Below are positions 24,901 through 35,376 of a stretch of DNA of 64,000 bases, piece after piece. The number at the start of each line of letters is the position of its first letter. Within the stretch, counting starts at the first letter, position 1. The stretch lies in contig NC_054701.1 of the NCBI RefSeq assembly GCF_016097555.1, positions 36,762,992-36,826,991 on the forward strand. The letters run 5' to 3'. The stretch comes from Gigantopelta aegis (Eukaryota > Mollusca > Gastropoda > Neomphalida > Peltospiridae). The notes beneath the pieces are model-generated. The model searched no databases and was not told the origin of the DNA. It worked only from the letters and a program-made list of their open reading frames with translations. The position numbers were made by a program, and so were the translations under genes.

Positions 24901-25883
24901 TCGCAAACTATGCTTATAGAATGTATTATTAATATTATTGCATGACGTTAGCACTGTATACATATATACAGTATCGGTATTGTCAGGTATTGTGTTACAG
25001 TATATTATCAAGTCATCATTATTAGACCCCTACTGGTCCAGCTGGAGGGGACTGTAGATTTTATCCCCATCCTTCGGTCTGTCGGTCTGTCCGTCCTTTT
25101 CTACCACATATAGTTTTCCGGATGTTTTTTTCACAATGCCTTGAGATATGGAGTTGAAATTTTGTGTATAGCTTTACCATTTACTGTTACATGGCGATTT
25201 ATCCATTTCTGACAGAGTTATGGCCCTTGAATTTAGGAGATATGGAAATTTGTTTTTCAGACTTTGGCTCCAGACATTGAGCTCAAATTTTATTTATAGC
25301 TTTATCATGTTCTGTAATAGATTACGTGTAACTTTTATGGCAATGTACCCATTTTTCACAGAGTTATGGTCCTTGAACTTAGAGATACGAAGATTTGTTG
25401 GGGCCCAGTTGGGGACATGTATTGCTTTAGCAGTACTCTTAGAATGCTTGTTAAACCTTACAATTAACATTTTACAATATTAAAAATATGTGTCGTTGTC
25501 GTTTTAGCAATATTTGGTATATACAGTGAAACCTTTAAACCAGACCCTTGGTAAACCAGAATTCCCTCAAAACCAAAAGTTTTTCACAATTTCCCTTTTT
25601 AACTATCAGTACAGACCAGAACCTCTCTAAGATGAGTACCCCTTAAACCCAGACTTCTTACTTAGTCCCATGGATGTCCAGTTTAGAAGAGTTTCACTGT
25701 ATAATACTTTATTGGTTTTCGTTCTTTCAGGAGTTCCATCAAAAAGCTTTGTCAGTTCTGAACAATCCCGACCATAGGAAAAAGCTCATATCACAGGGAT
25801 TTGAGTACGTCACCAAGAACCATAACCCAGACGATGAACAGCAGGCCTATTTGTCTTTTGTCCACGAAAGTTTGCAGTGCTGA
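15121..25883 (+). CDS. GLT1D1: Glycosyltransferase 1 domain-containing protein 1 (GLT1D1), 11 exons
   Basis: Exons: 15121-15197, 15727-15875, 17271-17376, 17988-18039, 18550-18589, 19097-19252, 19888-19937, 22306-22352, 24011-24131, 24794-24892, 25731-25883. All borders are GT/AG, the phases agree, and the sum is 1050 nt = 349 aa plus stop. The product aligns from end to end with vertebrate GLT1D1 (about 346 aa) as I remember it: N-terminal [19 protein letters not shown] (the GNH-type loop), LGGTDINE near 85, [12 protein letters not shown] at 174-185, LIVVGPK, and the GT-B donor-site EX7E motif E258-G-M-S-L-A-I-L-E266 followed by IPGN. The acceptor for exon 3 (after GGATCAG) was chosen because it keeps phase and the exact spacing to GGTD. 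The family is a GT4-like retaining glycosyltransferase whose substrate is poorly known. No signal peptide is evident at the start chosen. Introns hold SINEs and small transposons. Convergent with the P450 downstream. Confidence 0.95.
15355..15466 (-). mobile_element. SINE fragment in GLT1D1 intron 1
   Basis: ATCATCGGCTTTTGTATGTC through TACATTTTTCCATTAGCAGC to ATTTATATGCA. Confidence 0.7.
16012..16450 (-). mobile_element. Older SINE split by the 16054-16336 insertion
   Basis: GATGTCAGACATTTGGTAAT before the insertion and GCCGCTACATTTTTCTGTTA after it are consecutive parts of one reverse SINE. The far end is worn. Confidence 0.65.
16054..16336 (+). mobile_element. SINE inserted inside another SINE, with target duplication
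   Basis: It starts at the B box (AGATCAATCCTCAGTAG) and ends GTCGTTAAATAAAACAAACT. TTCAGAGGAAACC before it and TTCAGATGAAAGCC after it are the duplicated target. The flanking text is a reverse SINE (16012-16053 and from 16337). GLT1D1 intron 2. Confidence 0.82.
16955..17208 (-). mobile_element. Second tRNA-derived SINE family (my label: family 2)
   Basis: Read on the minus strand it starts GCCTCGGTGGTGTTGTGGTT (A-box region) with GGTACAGGGTTCGCAG as the B box, then AGAGCGAGTTTTAACAAC and the tail AACCTTAATTGGACATAAGC. It is related to 36005-36215. GLT1D1 intron 2. Confidence 0.75.
18083..18310. repeat. Tandem duplication, ~125-bp period
   Basis: GAGAAAATCCTTATATCACC and GAGAAAATCCGTATATAACC start two similar units, each ending in 'AAATTTAA(t/c)ACACAA'. 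It lies in GLT1D1 intron 4. Confidence 0.65.
19262..19419. repeat. Hairpin element just inside GLT1D1 intron 6
   Basis: The left arm (ACTCGCTACTCGGCAATACC, then GTTTATCTTGCACAAG) and the right arm (CAGTTCATGAGTGCAAGATA, then CAGTACTGCCAAGTAGCAAG) are complementary over about 70 bp, with a few bases of loop. It starts about 10 bp after the exon-6 donor. Confidence 0.7.
20214..20542. mobile_element. TTAA-flanked small element, family 2 (reverse, worn 5' side)
   Basis: This is a reverse copy of the 23.4 kb element, ending CTAGGGTATGTCCCTTTAA. The other end is degraded (TTTAGGACGTTC...). It lies in GLT1D1 intron 7. Confidence 0.7.
21412..21606. mobile_element. Small element with CTATAGTCC ends
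   Basis: It begins CTATAGTCCATCCCGTCC and ends CCCTGTGGGATGGACTATAG. It is the same family as 49180-49397 and 14056-14312. It lies in GLT1D1 intron 7. No coding capacity. Confidence 0.7.
22425..22576. mobile_element. Pogo/Tigger-type small element in GLT1D1 intron 8
   Basis: It begins AGTTGAAAGCCCTCTAAACC and ends GTTTCACTG before TATA. It shares CAGAACCTCTCTAAACCAG with the 25.5 kb copy. Confidence 0.6.
22685..22974 (+). mobile_element. SINE, subfamily B, in GLT1D1 intron 8
   Basis: From the B box (CTAGGATCGATCACCG) through GTAGCCCATATAGTGGGGAC to the tail AATGTGTTGACTGCATTGTT and a TTCC repeat. Confidence 0.82.
23108..23791 (+). mobile_element. SINE interrupted by a TTAA element
   Basis: The body from GTAGGATCGAACCCCTCAGT to GGTTTGACATCCGATAG, then the 379-bp element at 23364-23742, then the tail TGATTAATAAATCAATGTAC. 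GLT1D1 intron 8. Confidence 0.75.
23364..23742. mobile_element. TTAA-flanked small element, family 2
   Basis: It begins TTAAAGGGACAGACCCTAG and ends CTAGGATATGTCCCTTTAA. It is inserted in the tail of a SINE (23108-23791): the SINE text resumes with TGATTAATAAATCAATG immediately after it. It lies in GLT1D1 intron 8. No coding capacity. Confidence 0.85.
25025..25445 (+). repeat. Dispersed repeat with two internal ~135-bp units
   Basis: It has a GTCTGTCGGTCTGTCCGTCC head, then two related units, each with 'tatagcttta(c/t)cat' and CAGAGTTATGGCCCTTGAA (second: CAGAGTTATGGTCCTTGAAC), and a GGGGACATGTATTGCTTTAG end. I recall this type of repeat as widespread in mollusc genomes. It lies in GLT1D1 intron 10. 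Confidence 0.6.
25524..25699. mobile_element. Pogo/Tigger-type small element next to the last GLT1D1 exon
   Basis: It begins CAGTGAAACCTTTAAACC and ends GAGTTTCACTG, flanked by TA on both sides. The interior repeats 'CTCTCTAAG..GAGTACC'-type motifs. The CAGTGAAACC ends with a TA target fit pogo-like elements. It ends 31 bp before the acceptor of exon 11. Confidence 0.7.
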
Positions 25884-26331
25884 AACAATAATTAAAAAAA
25901 GAATCACAATCCCAGGAAGGTATATGGACTCACTGAAAAGATAGGGAAACAGAAAAGGCAAGCAAAATGAAACTGTGACACACGAACTATATATAGATGT
26001 ATACTCCGGTACTTTGATTTTAATCATCTAGCTGTAAAATGTAGAGAGAGACCTATCTCAGGTGTTTTAGGCCAAAATTAATTACTTATACTCATCTGCC
26101 AAAAGACTGCTGAAAAAGAGACTCACCTGCCAAAATACTGATAAAGGTAACTAAGAGAGGATGGAGTGCAGTTGGTGCGTATGCACCACAGTCCATATTA
26201 GCTTCACTATAAGAAAAAAAGACAGATGTACACAGATGTGATGTTTTTGAACTTTTTGTGTGTGTAAAATTATTTTCACATAGTAAATTGATTTGAGATG
26301 CAGGAAATTGATCTTGATTTAGGAAAATTTT

Positions 26332-26766
26332 ATTTAAAATTTGTTTTGTTTAACGACACCACTAGAGCACCTTGATTTATTAATCATCAGCTATTGGATG
26401 TCAAACATATGGTCATTTTGACACAGTCATAGAGAGGAAACTGCTACATTTTTTCCATTAGTAGCAAGTGGTCTTTTATATGCACCATCCCATAGACAGG
26501 ATAGCACATACCACGGCCTTTGATATACCAGTCGTGTTTCACTAGCTGGAATGAGAAATAGCCGAATGGGCCCACTGACTGAGATCGATACATTCAAGTA
26601 TATATGGTTAAAGTTTGTTTAATGACACCACTTAGCTGTGGTCTGATTTTTTACCAACGGGGATCAATCCCAAACCGACTGCTCATCAAGCGAGCGCTTT
26701 ACCACTGGGCTACGGCCCACCCCTGCATCAAGCGAGCGCTTTACCACTGGGTTTCGTCCCGCCCCT
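26332..26766 (-). mobile_element. Reverse SINE pieces with a duplicated tRNA-like head
   Basis: 26332-26597 is a reverse subfamily A copy. 26605-26640 restarts with a tail (GTTTGTTTAATGACACCACT). 26650-26766 is a head in which GCATCAAGCGAGCGCTTTAC occurs twice in tandem (about 26684 and 26724). Confidence 0.72.
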
Positions 26767-27148
26767 TTATTTAGGAATGCATGTAATATAGAGGTTTCAT
26801 CTTTTTTACAGACCTTTTTAGCTTTTTTCTAAAAAAAATGTGTATCACATCCCTGGATGTACATTTTAAATATTCTTGATCCACTTCAAAAAAATAAATA
26901 AATAAAAGACATCCCATATTTAGAAATTGTGCCCATGACCTTGATATGCCGAGTATATAGCAATTGATTGAATATTCAAATAACATTCCGTTCATTTGTC
27001 TTTTAATGTTAGTAAAAGTTACACTTGAAATATTAAATTACAGTTGACATATTGCTATCACGAACACTATTTAAGTGTGTCTTATGTGTATGTGTATTGA
27101 TAATCACAGTTTATATTGCTATGGCCATGGATATTTTTACAAATAGAT

Positions 27149-27468
27149 ATATGGTTGCTATGTTTTCAGATAGACAACATATGGTTGCTACGTTTTCAGA
27201 TGGACAACATATTGTTGCTACGTTTTCAGATAGACAACATATTGTTGCTATGTTTTCAGATAGACAACATATGGTTGCTACATTTTCAGATAGACAACGT
27301 ATTGTTGCTACGTTTTCAGAGAGACAACATATGGTTGCTACGTTTTCAGATAGACAACATATTGTTGCTACGTTTTCAGATAGACAACATATGGTTGCTA
27401 CGTTTTCAGATAGACAACATATGGTTGCTACGTTTTCAGATAGACAACATATGGTTGCTGTTTGTTGA
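27149..27468. repeat. 30-bp minisatellite, about ten units
   Basis: Near-perfect tandem units of the type GTTGCTACGTTTTCAGATAG plus ACAACATATG, period 30 bp, lie 1.3 kb after the GLT1D1 stop. Because 30 is a multiple of three and the units lack stops, long open frames arise (for example one reading VATFSDRQHM repeatedly). I treat these as by-products of the repeat. Confidence 0.9.
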
Positions 27469-27756
27469 ACAATTTTAAAAGTAAAATTTAGTCTTTTTCA
27501 GTCTTTGCCAGGAAAAAAACTAAATTCCCTGGTTGAGAGTAGGAGGGAGGTGTGGCAGCCCCACAATCAGACCATATCTTATATGATTTCAACTTAAATT
27601 AGTTAACATCGAAGTTTCTTCTGATTTATAGACATAAAGGTGAACAATTTGGTTTCAGTGTTGATTTTATTATGTGTTATTTGGTGTATGGGGTACGTTA
27701 CATTGTGAAATATTATGACCATCTGTAACTGTAATAACTGTATCAGGGTGTATAGT

Positions 27757-28050
27757 ACCAAATCAAATCCCATAGACGACAATAGTAACATATGTGGCTA
27801 AAACTCCTACCTGCAACGTATCAACCGACATAAACGCCACGGATATAAATACTACCACCCCTCACACTTAAAGTGAATCAGAAAAAATTGGGGGTCAAGC
27901 TGCTCGTTTCTGAGATAACGGGTAGCGTCTATGACTACCCTAGTTCCGCACAAAATTCGAGTACTTTTTTTCACAGGTACCCCATACATGTTTCAAGCAC
28001 AAGGCTACTTGACACATTGATACTAGATGAAATAAAATTGCATATTTGTT
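27757..28050. repeat. Dispersed repeat shared with 48.92 kb
   Basis: It has the same ordered blocks as 48918-49165, including ATGTTTCAAGCACAA and the GACACATTGATACTAG end. Confidence 0.6.
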
Positions 28051-28942
28051 TTACCCAGATAAAACTATTATTTTTTACAACCAACACACTCACATTTATA
28101 ACCAATCACAGGACTTGTGGTGTTCACTTCTCTATCAAAAGTTGGGTGCACCTCGAACTTTGACCCAGCCGGAAGTTATTTGGTTTAGTACTACCATCAG
28201 TTGTTATCGCTATTACAATGATGTCTGTTTTTGTCCACCATGTGTTGAGCAACCACTTGCCAGAGGTAGTTTTAAGAAATTGGCCTCTTAGGCTAGTGGC
28301 TACTTACATGTATACGGGTCAAGTTGTGTTCTGTTAGACTAAGTGGGAAGAGTATAGCCATCTGTAACAGTAGGTTGTTTAATACAAGCTGAATTTATGT
28401 TACATTATTGTTCATTGCAGCCTCCACATGGATGAATGATTTCAAAATAACAAAAATATACAATTTGTATGGGCAATTTACTTAATTCTTTTATAAGCAA
28501 TAAATAAAATAGCAATATTTACAAATTACCCAAAATTCTGCCAAAATATATTTGACTATAATATTTATTATGTAGTTGGTTGGTTAAGTAAGGGAGATAA
28601 CTCTTACAAGGGTAGACATAGGCTTAATTGAATATATTGTTATTTGTTTTACTTAATCAGCCAAGTTATGAGGAATATATTAATTATTAGTGGATTTCAT
28701 ACTTTAAAGTGATTAATATGGGTCAGTTTATGTTAAACTGGATGAATTTGGAGAATAGATAACTGGCCACCTATGGCAGTTTACTGTTAGTAGGAAACGG
28801 TGTATGTAATACCTACCATGCATGTTTCTACAGACAGGACATAACAGCATGTCCATATATAATTATACTGTACAGTAACATACATCAGAACCAAATTTTT
28901 ATTGTGTGTGTATTATTATGTGTGCTGTAACATTTGCTATTA

Positions 28943-28979
<37 letters not shown>

Positions 28980-29394
28980 TACTAGTATTATAATGCATAG
29001 TCTATGCAGAATATCAAAAATTATACCTGCTGGTACGTGGATACCTAGTTTCAAATCAGTATTTCAGTAGAATGTATAAATATTTGGTATTTACTTTTGA
29101 CTATGTTAGTTGTTTGCAGTAAATCAAATGAAATGAATTACAATGTAACTTATAAGTGTTGGGTACAGAGGGTAGCTCCATCCTCATATAACAAAATAAA
29201 TATCCATGACTTGTTATTTATTAATTCCATATCCACAGGGCTCACCCTGTTCATTGCCACATTAGCCAATTTCTAATTTGTATTCAAAATGGCTACAACA
29301 TTTTGTCTTTGGCTTATGAAATTTTCCTGAAATTAAACACATTTTAATAATTTATGAGGACAGACTGGACATAATGATATAAAATTTGGCTAAA

Positions 29395-29466
29395 TTCTTA
29401 AAGCTTAAATTCTAAAGCTTAAATTCTAAAGCTTAAATTCTAAAGCTTAAATTCTAAAGCTTAAAT
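29395..29466. repeat. 14-bp tandem repeat
   Basis: About five units of ATTCTAAAGCTTAA. Confidence 0.85.
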
Positions 29467-29562
29467 CTGGTCCAGTGTGAGTCCTAGTCCAGCATCCTGC
29501 TTGTTTTCCAAAGTATTGAGTGTAAAGTAGATCTATCGGATTCTCTTTGGATTTCACTTGAA

Positions 29563-29636
29563 GCCCGATCTGATTAAAATTAGCTCTACTGGTCTATCAG
29601 TAGGTCTAACAGCATTGCGTGGACTCAATAATCCAG
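29563..29636. mobile_element. Fragment of the Mutator-like small element
   Basis: GATCTGATTAAAATTAGCTC followed by CAGTAGGTCTAACAGCATTG matches the left end of the 42570 copy for about 70 bp, then stops. Confidence 0.6.
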
Positions 29637-30010
29637 TGATTGGTTAATTACATTCTTTTTCCGAGGTCAAATAGACAATAACACCCGGAAAGCTAATGAC
29701 GTCATTAGAAAATGACGTCATTAATAACTGGAAGAGCCGAAGTTCACGATTCAAGAGTACAGTTAGATTGTAGCCAGGTATTTTGTTTCAAGAAATACCA
29801 AATATACAGTTAGTTCCGTAGAAAAACGATTCACTTTACAATGGACATAACCATGTGGAGTTTTTAGATTTGCGGGTGTTATTGTCTATTTGATGCCCGC
29901 AAATGGCTAATTGGTAAATTGGGCTAACGCCTGAAGTCAAAAATGAAACATTTGCTGGCATCAAATAGACAATAACACCCGCAAGTCTAAAAACTCCATA
30001 TGATTATCTC
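29637..30010. repeat. Dispersed repeat shared with 13.1 kb
   Basis: Blocks such as ATAACACCCGGAAAGCTAAT and AACACCCGCAAGTCTAAAAA recur here and at 13098-13290. An inverted copy (TTAGATTTGCGGGTGTTATT near 29866) lies inside this stretch. Probably a non-autonomous transposon; class not determined. Confidence 0.6.
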
Positions 30011-30216
30011 CTAATTGAAGACATTTTAACGACTAGAACCACACATAACACACATTTTCCTGTTTAAAATATTAAGAGTCTGGGTATTCAAGGTATTTTT
30101 TGTTCTTTTGTTTGTAGGAAAATGTATTTAATATCTAATTGTAGTTGTTACAATGGCTATGTCAGCTGGAATCGTCTTACAATGGACATAGCAAACTCAG
30201 GACAGTCCCTCTAATG
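30010..30216. mobile_element. Diverged family 1-like TTAA element remnant
   Basis: It ends CAAACTCAGGACAGTCCCTCTAA, like the right end of family 1, and the interior is loosely related. The left end is not clear. Confidence 0.45.
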
Positions 30217-30247
30217 TATATTCTTAATATAGTGTGTTTTATGTTTA

Positions 30248-30680
30248 ACAGAGATTGAAGTATTAACACATTAAATATTATATGGAAATGGAAGCAATTA
30301 TATACAAGAATACATATATTTTGAAGCAATGCAATTTACTATGAAGTAATTTTTGTTCATGGTTGTCTAATGAACTAGTGTAGGCAATGAATGTAAGAAC
30401 ACAATAAAAATAAAATATATTGTTACATATGATGCTACCTTTTTGATCCAGAGATTGAAGTATGAACACATTAAGTATTATATGGAAATGGAAGCAGCTA
30501 TATACAAGAATACATGTCTTTTAAAGCAATGCAATTTACTATGAAGTCATTTTTGTTCATGGTTATCATTTTTTATGTAATTTATAGACTAGTGTAGTCA
30601 ACTAATGTAAGAACACAACTAAAATAAAATATGTGTATAGGTATAATAAGAATTTATGATGCTACTTTTTAGATCTACGT
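30248..30680. repeat. Tandem duplication, ~200-bp period
   Basis: CAGAGATTGAAGTATTAACA (30250) and CAGAGATTGAAGTATGAACA (30451) begin two copies that stay aligned through ATGTAAGAACACAA and an AAATAAAATAT end. Confidence 0.75.
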
Positions 30681-31711
30681 ATTTAAGTACACAATGAAAT
30701 ATGAGGTTTTTTTGGGGTTTTTAGAAAAACCAACAAAATGTAAAATAACAAAAATGAAGGATTTTGGTGTGTTATGCAGTGTGCCAAATAAGGCATATTT
30801 ATGGTTTGTTGCATGTTTTACTTGTTTTAAAAAACTACCATAATAATCATAACACTATTTCTTTTTCTATTAAACAAAATCAATAAACTGTGGATTGATT
30901 TCTGATTTTGATATACTATTTTACAACAATAATTTTATAACAATAATTTATTGTTTTTTATTTACTATGTAGTTACATTTAGCAAAACAAAAGTCGTATT
31001 TTATTATTTGTTTTGGTGCATGAAGTACCGGTAATCTGTGCCAAAATGCCAGGAAAGCTAAATTATAAATAAAGTTGTCTTCATTTACCATGTACACTTA
31101 AAAACCTGCATTGTTTGGTGTGCTTTAGTAATGTTGTTATTGTTGTTGTGGTGTTTCACTTTGTGTTATTATAGTCATCACATTTATTACAGATATATTT
31201 ATGTGTTCTGTTATTATCCGGTGCATTCACTTTGTGTTGCTTTTAGTTGTTTTGTTTTGAAATCTAAATCTAAAACGTTTTCATTATTATTGTGTGTTCT
31301 GTTTTTTGTTATATCTATTTTATTAGAGATTCACCTGCCAAAATACTGATAACAGTGAGAGACAAACTGTTTACCATTACGGTGCTGTCACCACCACCAC
31401 CACCACCACCACCGCCGCTGCAGTGTTCAGCAAATGTTTGATAAAGTTACTAGTCATAATAGAAGCTTTGCCCTAGGTATTATACTAATACATTTGATAA
31501 ATTCAACTAGCCCAGACCAAAAAATTACTAGGGGGGACTGAGAGCTTATGGATTTGTCGAACCGTGACACCCCCTCCTCCCCCATCTAATAAAATATAAA
31601 CCACAGGATAATTGCCACAACTACCCCAATGTTAATGCTACTGGAAAGAGTTATCTTATAAATTAGTAACTTAATGTATGAGGATGGGGTGCATATGTAC
31701 CACAGTCCATA

Positions 31712-32478
31712 TTAGCCAAAATATATTTTTCTATAATATTATGTAGTTGGTTAAGTAAAAGAGTAAACTCTTTTAAGTGGGGAGAAATTAATAGACTAAA
31801 TTGAATATATAGTAATCTGTTTTCTTAATCAGTTAATTTTATAAGATATATTTTAATTTTTTAGTGAATTTTAAACTTTAAGGTGATTAATACAGGTCAG
31901 TTTGTGTTAAATTTGATGAATTTGGAGAATAGAAAACTAGCACATAACAGCATGTCCTTATATAATTATACTGTACAGTAACATTCATCAGAACCAAATT
32001 TTTATTGTGTGTGTGTGTGTATTATTATGTGTGCTGTAGCATTTGTTTTGTTTTTTTAAATATTATTATGCATAGTTATGTGCCAGTTTGATATTTACTG
32101 TTATGTCATTATATTTTATTTACAATGTAGTTACATTTAACAAAAACAAAAGTCTTATTTCATAATTTGTTTTGGTGCATGAAGTAACCTATGTAGAAAT
32201 GCTAGAAGAGCTAATTAATAAAGTTGCTTTGATTTACCATGTACCCTTAAAAACCTGCATTGTTTTGTGTGTATTTTAGTGATGTTGTCATTGTTTTTCG
32301 TTATGTTTGACTTTGTGTTATTATAGTCATCATATTTATTACAGATATATTTATGTGTTCAGTTATTCGGTGCATTCACTTTGTGTTGCTTTTAGTTGTT
32401 TTGTTTTGAAATGTAATCTAAAACGTTTTCATTATTATTGTGTGTTCTGTTTTTTGTTATATCTATTTTATTAGTGTT
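31712..32478. repeat. Diverged direct copy of the 28.54-31.33 kb region
   Basis: 31712-32045 matches 28540-28935 (shared TATACTGTACAGTAACAT and CAGAACCAAATTTTTATTG). 32100-32478 matches 30955-31330 (shared GGTGCATTCACTTTGTGTTG and AAAACGTTTTCATTATTATT). About 2 kb present in the first region is absent from the copy. Confidence 0.75.
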
Positions 32479-32761
32479 TTATGATATCAAAACTATATGT
32501 AACTACATCTGCAAAAAAAAAAAAAAAAAGCACCAAAAAAAACTTATTACAGATGCGGTATAACATCATTCACACAAAATAACGATTAAAGAGACATCGT
32601 GTAAACGTCTATTGTAGCACATGTTCAGGCACCCGTGTTGGAAATGCCACCAACTGGTAAACATTTGATATATATGGGTAAGTAAGCTGGCTAAGGAAGT
32701 GCGTTGATGTTTTGCTGTTGCACGAATGCCGTTACTAGTTTACTACGATGAGCATGAGTTA

Positions 32762-33000
32762 AAAGTTAAAGTTTGTTTTGATTCACGACACCACTAGAGC
32801 ACATTAATGTATTTATCATCGGCTATTGGATGTCAAACGTGTATTTTCGACATATAGTCTTAGAGAGGAAACGCTACATTTTTCCATTTGTAACAAGGGG
32901 TATTTTATACGCACCATCGCACAGACAAGATAGCACATACCATGGCCTTTAATATGCCAATCGTGGTGCACTGTCAACAAGAAATAGACCAATCCCCACT
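32762..33000 (-). mobile_element. SINE, subfamily A, 5'-truncated
   Basis: TCACGACACCACTAGAGCAC through ATCGGCTATTGGATGTCAAA and GCACATACCATGGCCTTTAA to GAAATAGACCAATCCCC. Confidence 0.75.
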
Positions 33001-33605
33001 AGATATTGTGGCCACTCCAAATACCGTTCCTACGGGCCTGACGTGGAGAAAAGTAAGATATTCTAATCCAAGTGCAGGTGTTTTATATACTGTTTGTTAC
33101 ACGCCGTGTGTTCCTTTCCTGCCAAGTCCATGACACTTCACGCAGATGGCTGTGTCATGGGATGTTGATTTCTGTGTCTTTAACACTGACAATTTTTTTA
33201 ATTTAGTCTTTCGATATTTGTCTAATGTTTTTGTTCACATGTAACAAAACCAAAACTTTCTGTGTGCATTACAATTTTTGTGGGTTTTATTAATGTCGGT
33301 CCAAAACAAAGTAAACATTTTAGCTATTGCATTTATTACAGCCATGGTTTACAATAAACAGTTACATAAATATTGTATTTTCCCACTTTATCGTAATGGC
33401 ACATGTCATAACAATATATTGAATACTGTTACTGCACTATCGCAGCTGCAAGCTTACGGCAGTCGTGATTGGTGAAATTGACATTATTTAGCGTCACTGT
33501 AACGTTTGGGAATTGTTTTATACACCTCCCTCTCGCTCGGACAATAAAATATTTCACAAACTTGTTCAATAAATGTGGTATGGCAATCCCAATTATGCAT
33601 TAATA

Positions 33606-33964
33606 TGTAAAAATTGGTATCGACTAACACAGACTTTTTAACGATTGTAATTACATATCAGATATATTTTTCTGTATAAAATATTAGTGGCTGTATATTA
33701 AACGTGTTTCTGATCGTTCTAATATTTGTACTAGGTTAAATTTCATTTTAATTCCTAAAATGTTTTTTCATACGTACAAAATTATTTGAAGACAAAATCC
33801 AGTTTGGGCTTCTTACAAATATTAAGACGACCAGAAACACATTGAATATACAGACACTGATATTCTAAACCAGAAAATATATTTAATATGTAAGTTTAAT
33901 CGTAGAAATATTTTATTAGTCGGAAACATCTTACCTTGCAGCAAACTCAGGAATGTCCCTTTAA
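33606..33964. mobile_element. Family 1 TTAA element, 5' worn
   Basis: It follows the family 1 interior from ATCGACTAACACAGAC to the intact right end CTCAGGAATGTCCCTTTAA. The left terminus is lost. Confidence 0.75.
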
Positions 33965-34683
33965 ATGTCAGTAAAAAAACCCATAAATAAATCTTTTAAA
34001 AAACAAATATCTTTATCATCTTAAAACCTACTTAACATTTGTATTTTATCTTAGTAGATGACCTTTAAAACGGCCAAAACAAAATTTTTCGTTTAAAACA
34101 TTGCTATATTACTTTAAGATACATGTATTTGGAAATCATGTGAATAATTATCAGATGTATTATTAAATTTGTAAAAGAAAAAAACATTATTCTGCAACCG
34201 ACCTGTATCTTATCTTTATATAAAACCAGGCCTATAGGTATCTGTTTTGGGCGGAGGAGCTAGCAGTGGTCAGAACCTACGCCCTGGACAGGCGTGTGCT
34301 ATAACAGCTTGCTCTGAATGTGCACTTTAAAACTTTTGACCTTGATCCATAGGAACGATATTTGGAGTGGGAGGGGAGCACAATCTCTGTTGAGGGAGAG
34401 GGGTGGCACAAGCCAGATTTTTATCTTTATATAGAGTAGGACAAAAAAACCCACCAAAAGATCCTGACCAATCAAAATGAGTAAAGCAAATAGACGTACA
34501 CATGGCCAATGACGCCGATGTTTCATAATTTGGTACGATGACGTGGAAATTAATAGATTTTGTTGTCAAAACATTTCTATAAATTGTTTTATAGACAAGA
34601 CTGGAGGTCTTTATTTCATTTAAACAATATTAATTTTATTTTGTCAAAAACATATTGGGATTGGTCAACAGACTTAGCCTATA

Positions 34684-34905
34684 TTACATGGGCGTACATA
34701 GGATTTTGAAAAGTGGGGTTCCAATACATAGATTTTGAAAAGGGGGGTTCCAAAATAGATTGCAGAGATATTGGGCATATATTTCTATATTGAGTAAATA
34801 TAATAATGTCAGTTTTATTAAATTATTAAAAAAGCGATTTCGGGGGGGGGGGGGGGGTCGATCGAACCCCCCCCCCCCCCCCCCCCCCATGTACGCCCAT
34901 GTATT
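34684..34905. mobile_element. Poly-C/poly-G element with ACATGGGCGTACAT ends
   Basis: The left end TTACATGGGCGTACATAGG and the right end ATGTACGCCCATGTATTAA are inverted repeats, with long G and C runs just inside the right end. Confidence 0.7.
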
Positions 34906-35308
34906 AAGACATCTACCTACATTTTACAACTGAATACATGTTAAAATACAACAGACTTACATAGACGAACAAAGAGGAAGAAAACGAGAAGGGGTAGAGA
35001 AAGAGAGGTGGAGGAAGGGGCGGGTATAGTGAGTTAAAAACCTGCAGAACATTTACATTGGATTGGGTGATGTCTAGCATAAACTTAAAGGTCTTAATTT
35101 CATGTATGAGTGTTCCCTGAACAACATTTATGATTACAAGCGGCCATTGAACAAAATGGAATGTGACTGTAGTTCAACAGAAGAATAATGGCTCGTATAG
35201 ATTAGATGCCGCGTATTCGGTCCGGATTAAAATTTTTTCGAAATACCTCAGTTTCAATGAGACCGTCTATGCTGGATGCGTGTGTCTGCAGAACACACGA
35301 ACGAATGA

Positions 35309-35376
35309 ATGAATGAATGTTTAACGACACTCCGGCACGAAAACTACATCGACTATTGGGTGTCATACTATGGTAA
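35309..35376 (-). mobile_element. Fragment of a third SINE-like family
   Basis: GAATGTTTAACGACACTCCG then CGACTATTGGGTGTCATACT. A similar fragment (GAATGTTTAACGACATCCCA) is at 40451. These end differently from subfamilies A and B. Confidence 0.5.

Larger units (their letters stand above)
25884..29394. other. Region downstream of GLT1D1, no gene
   Basis: It probably includes the GLT1D1 3' UTR, whose end I cannot fix; AATAAA-type signals occur at several places. Contains SINE pieces, the 30-bp minisatellite and dispersed repeats. Confidence 0.5.

Noticed and set aside
27052-27478. 138-aa and 120-aa repeat frames
   Set aside because: The frame is open only because the 30-bp minisatellite has no stops; no transcript sign. 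Kept as a finding, not as a gene.
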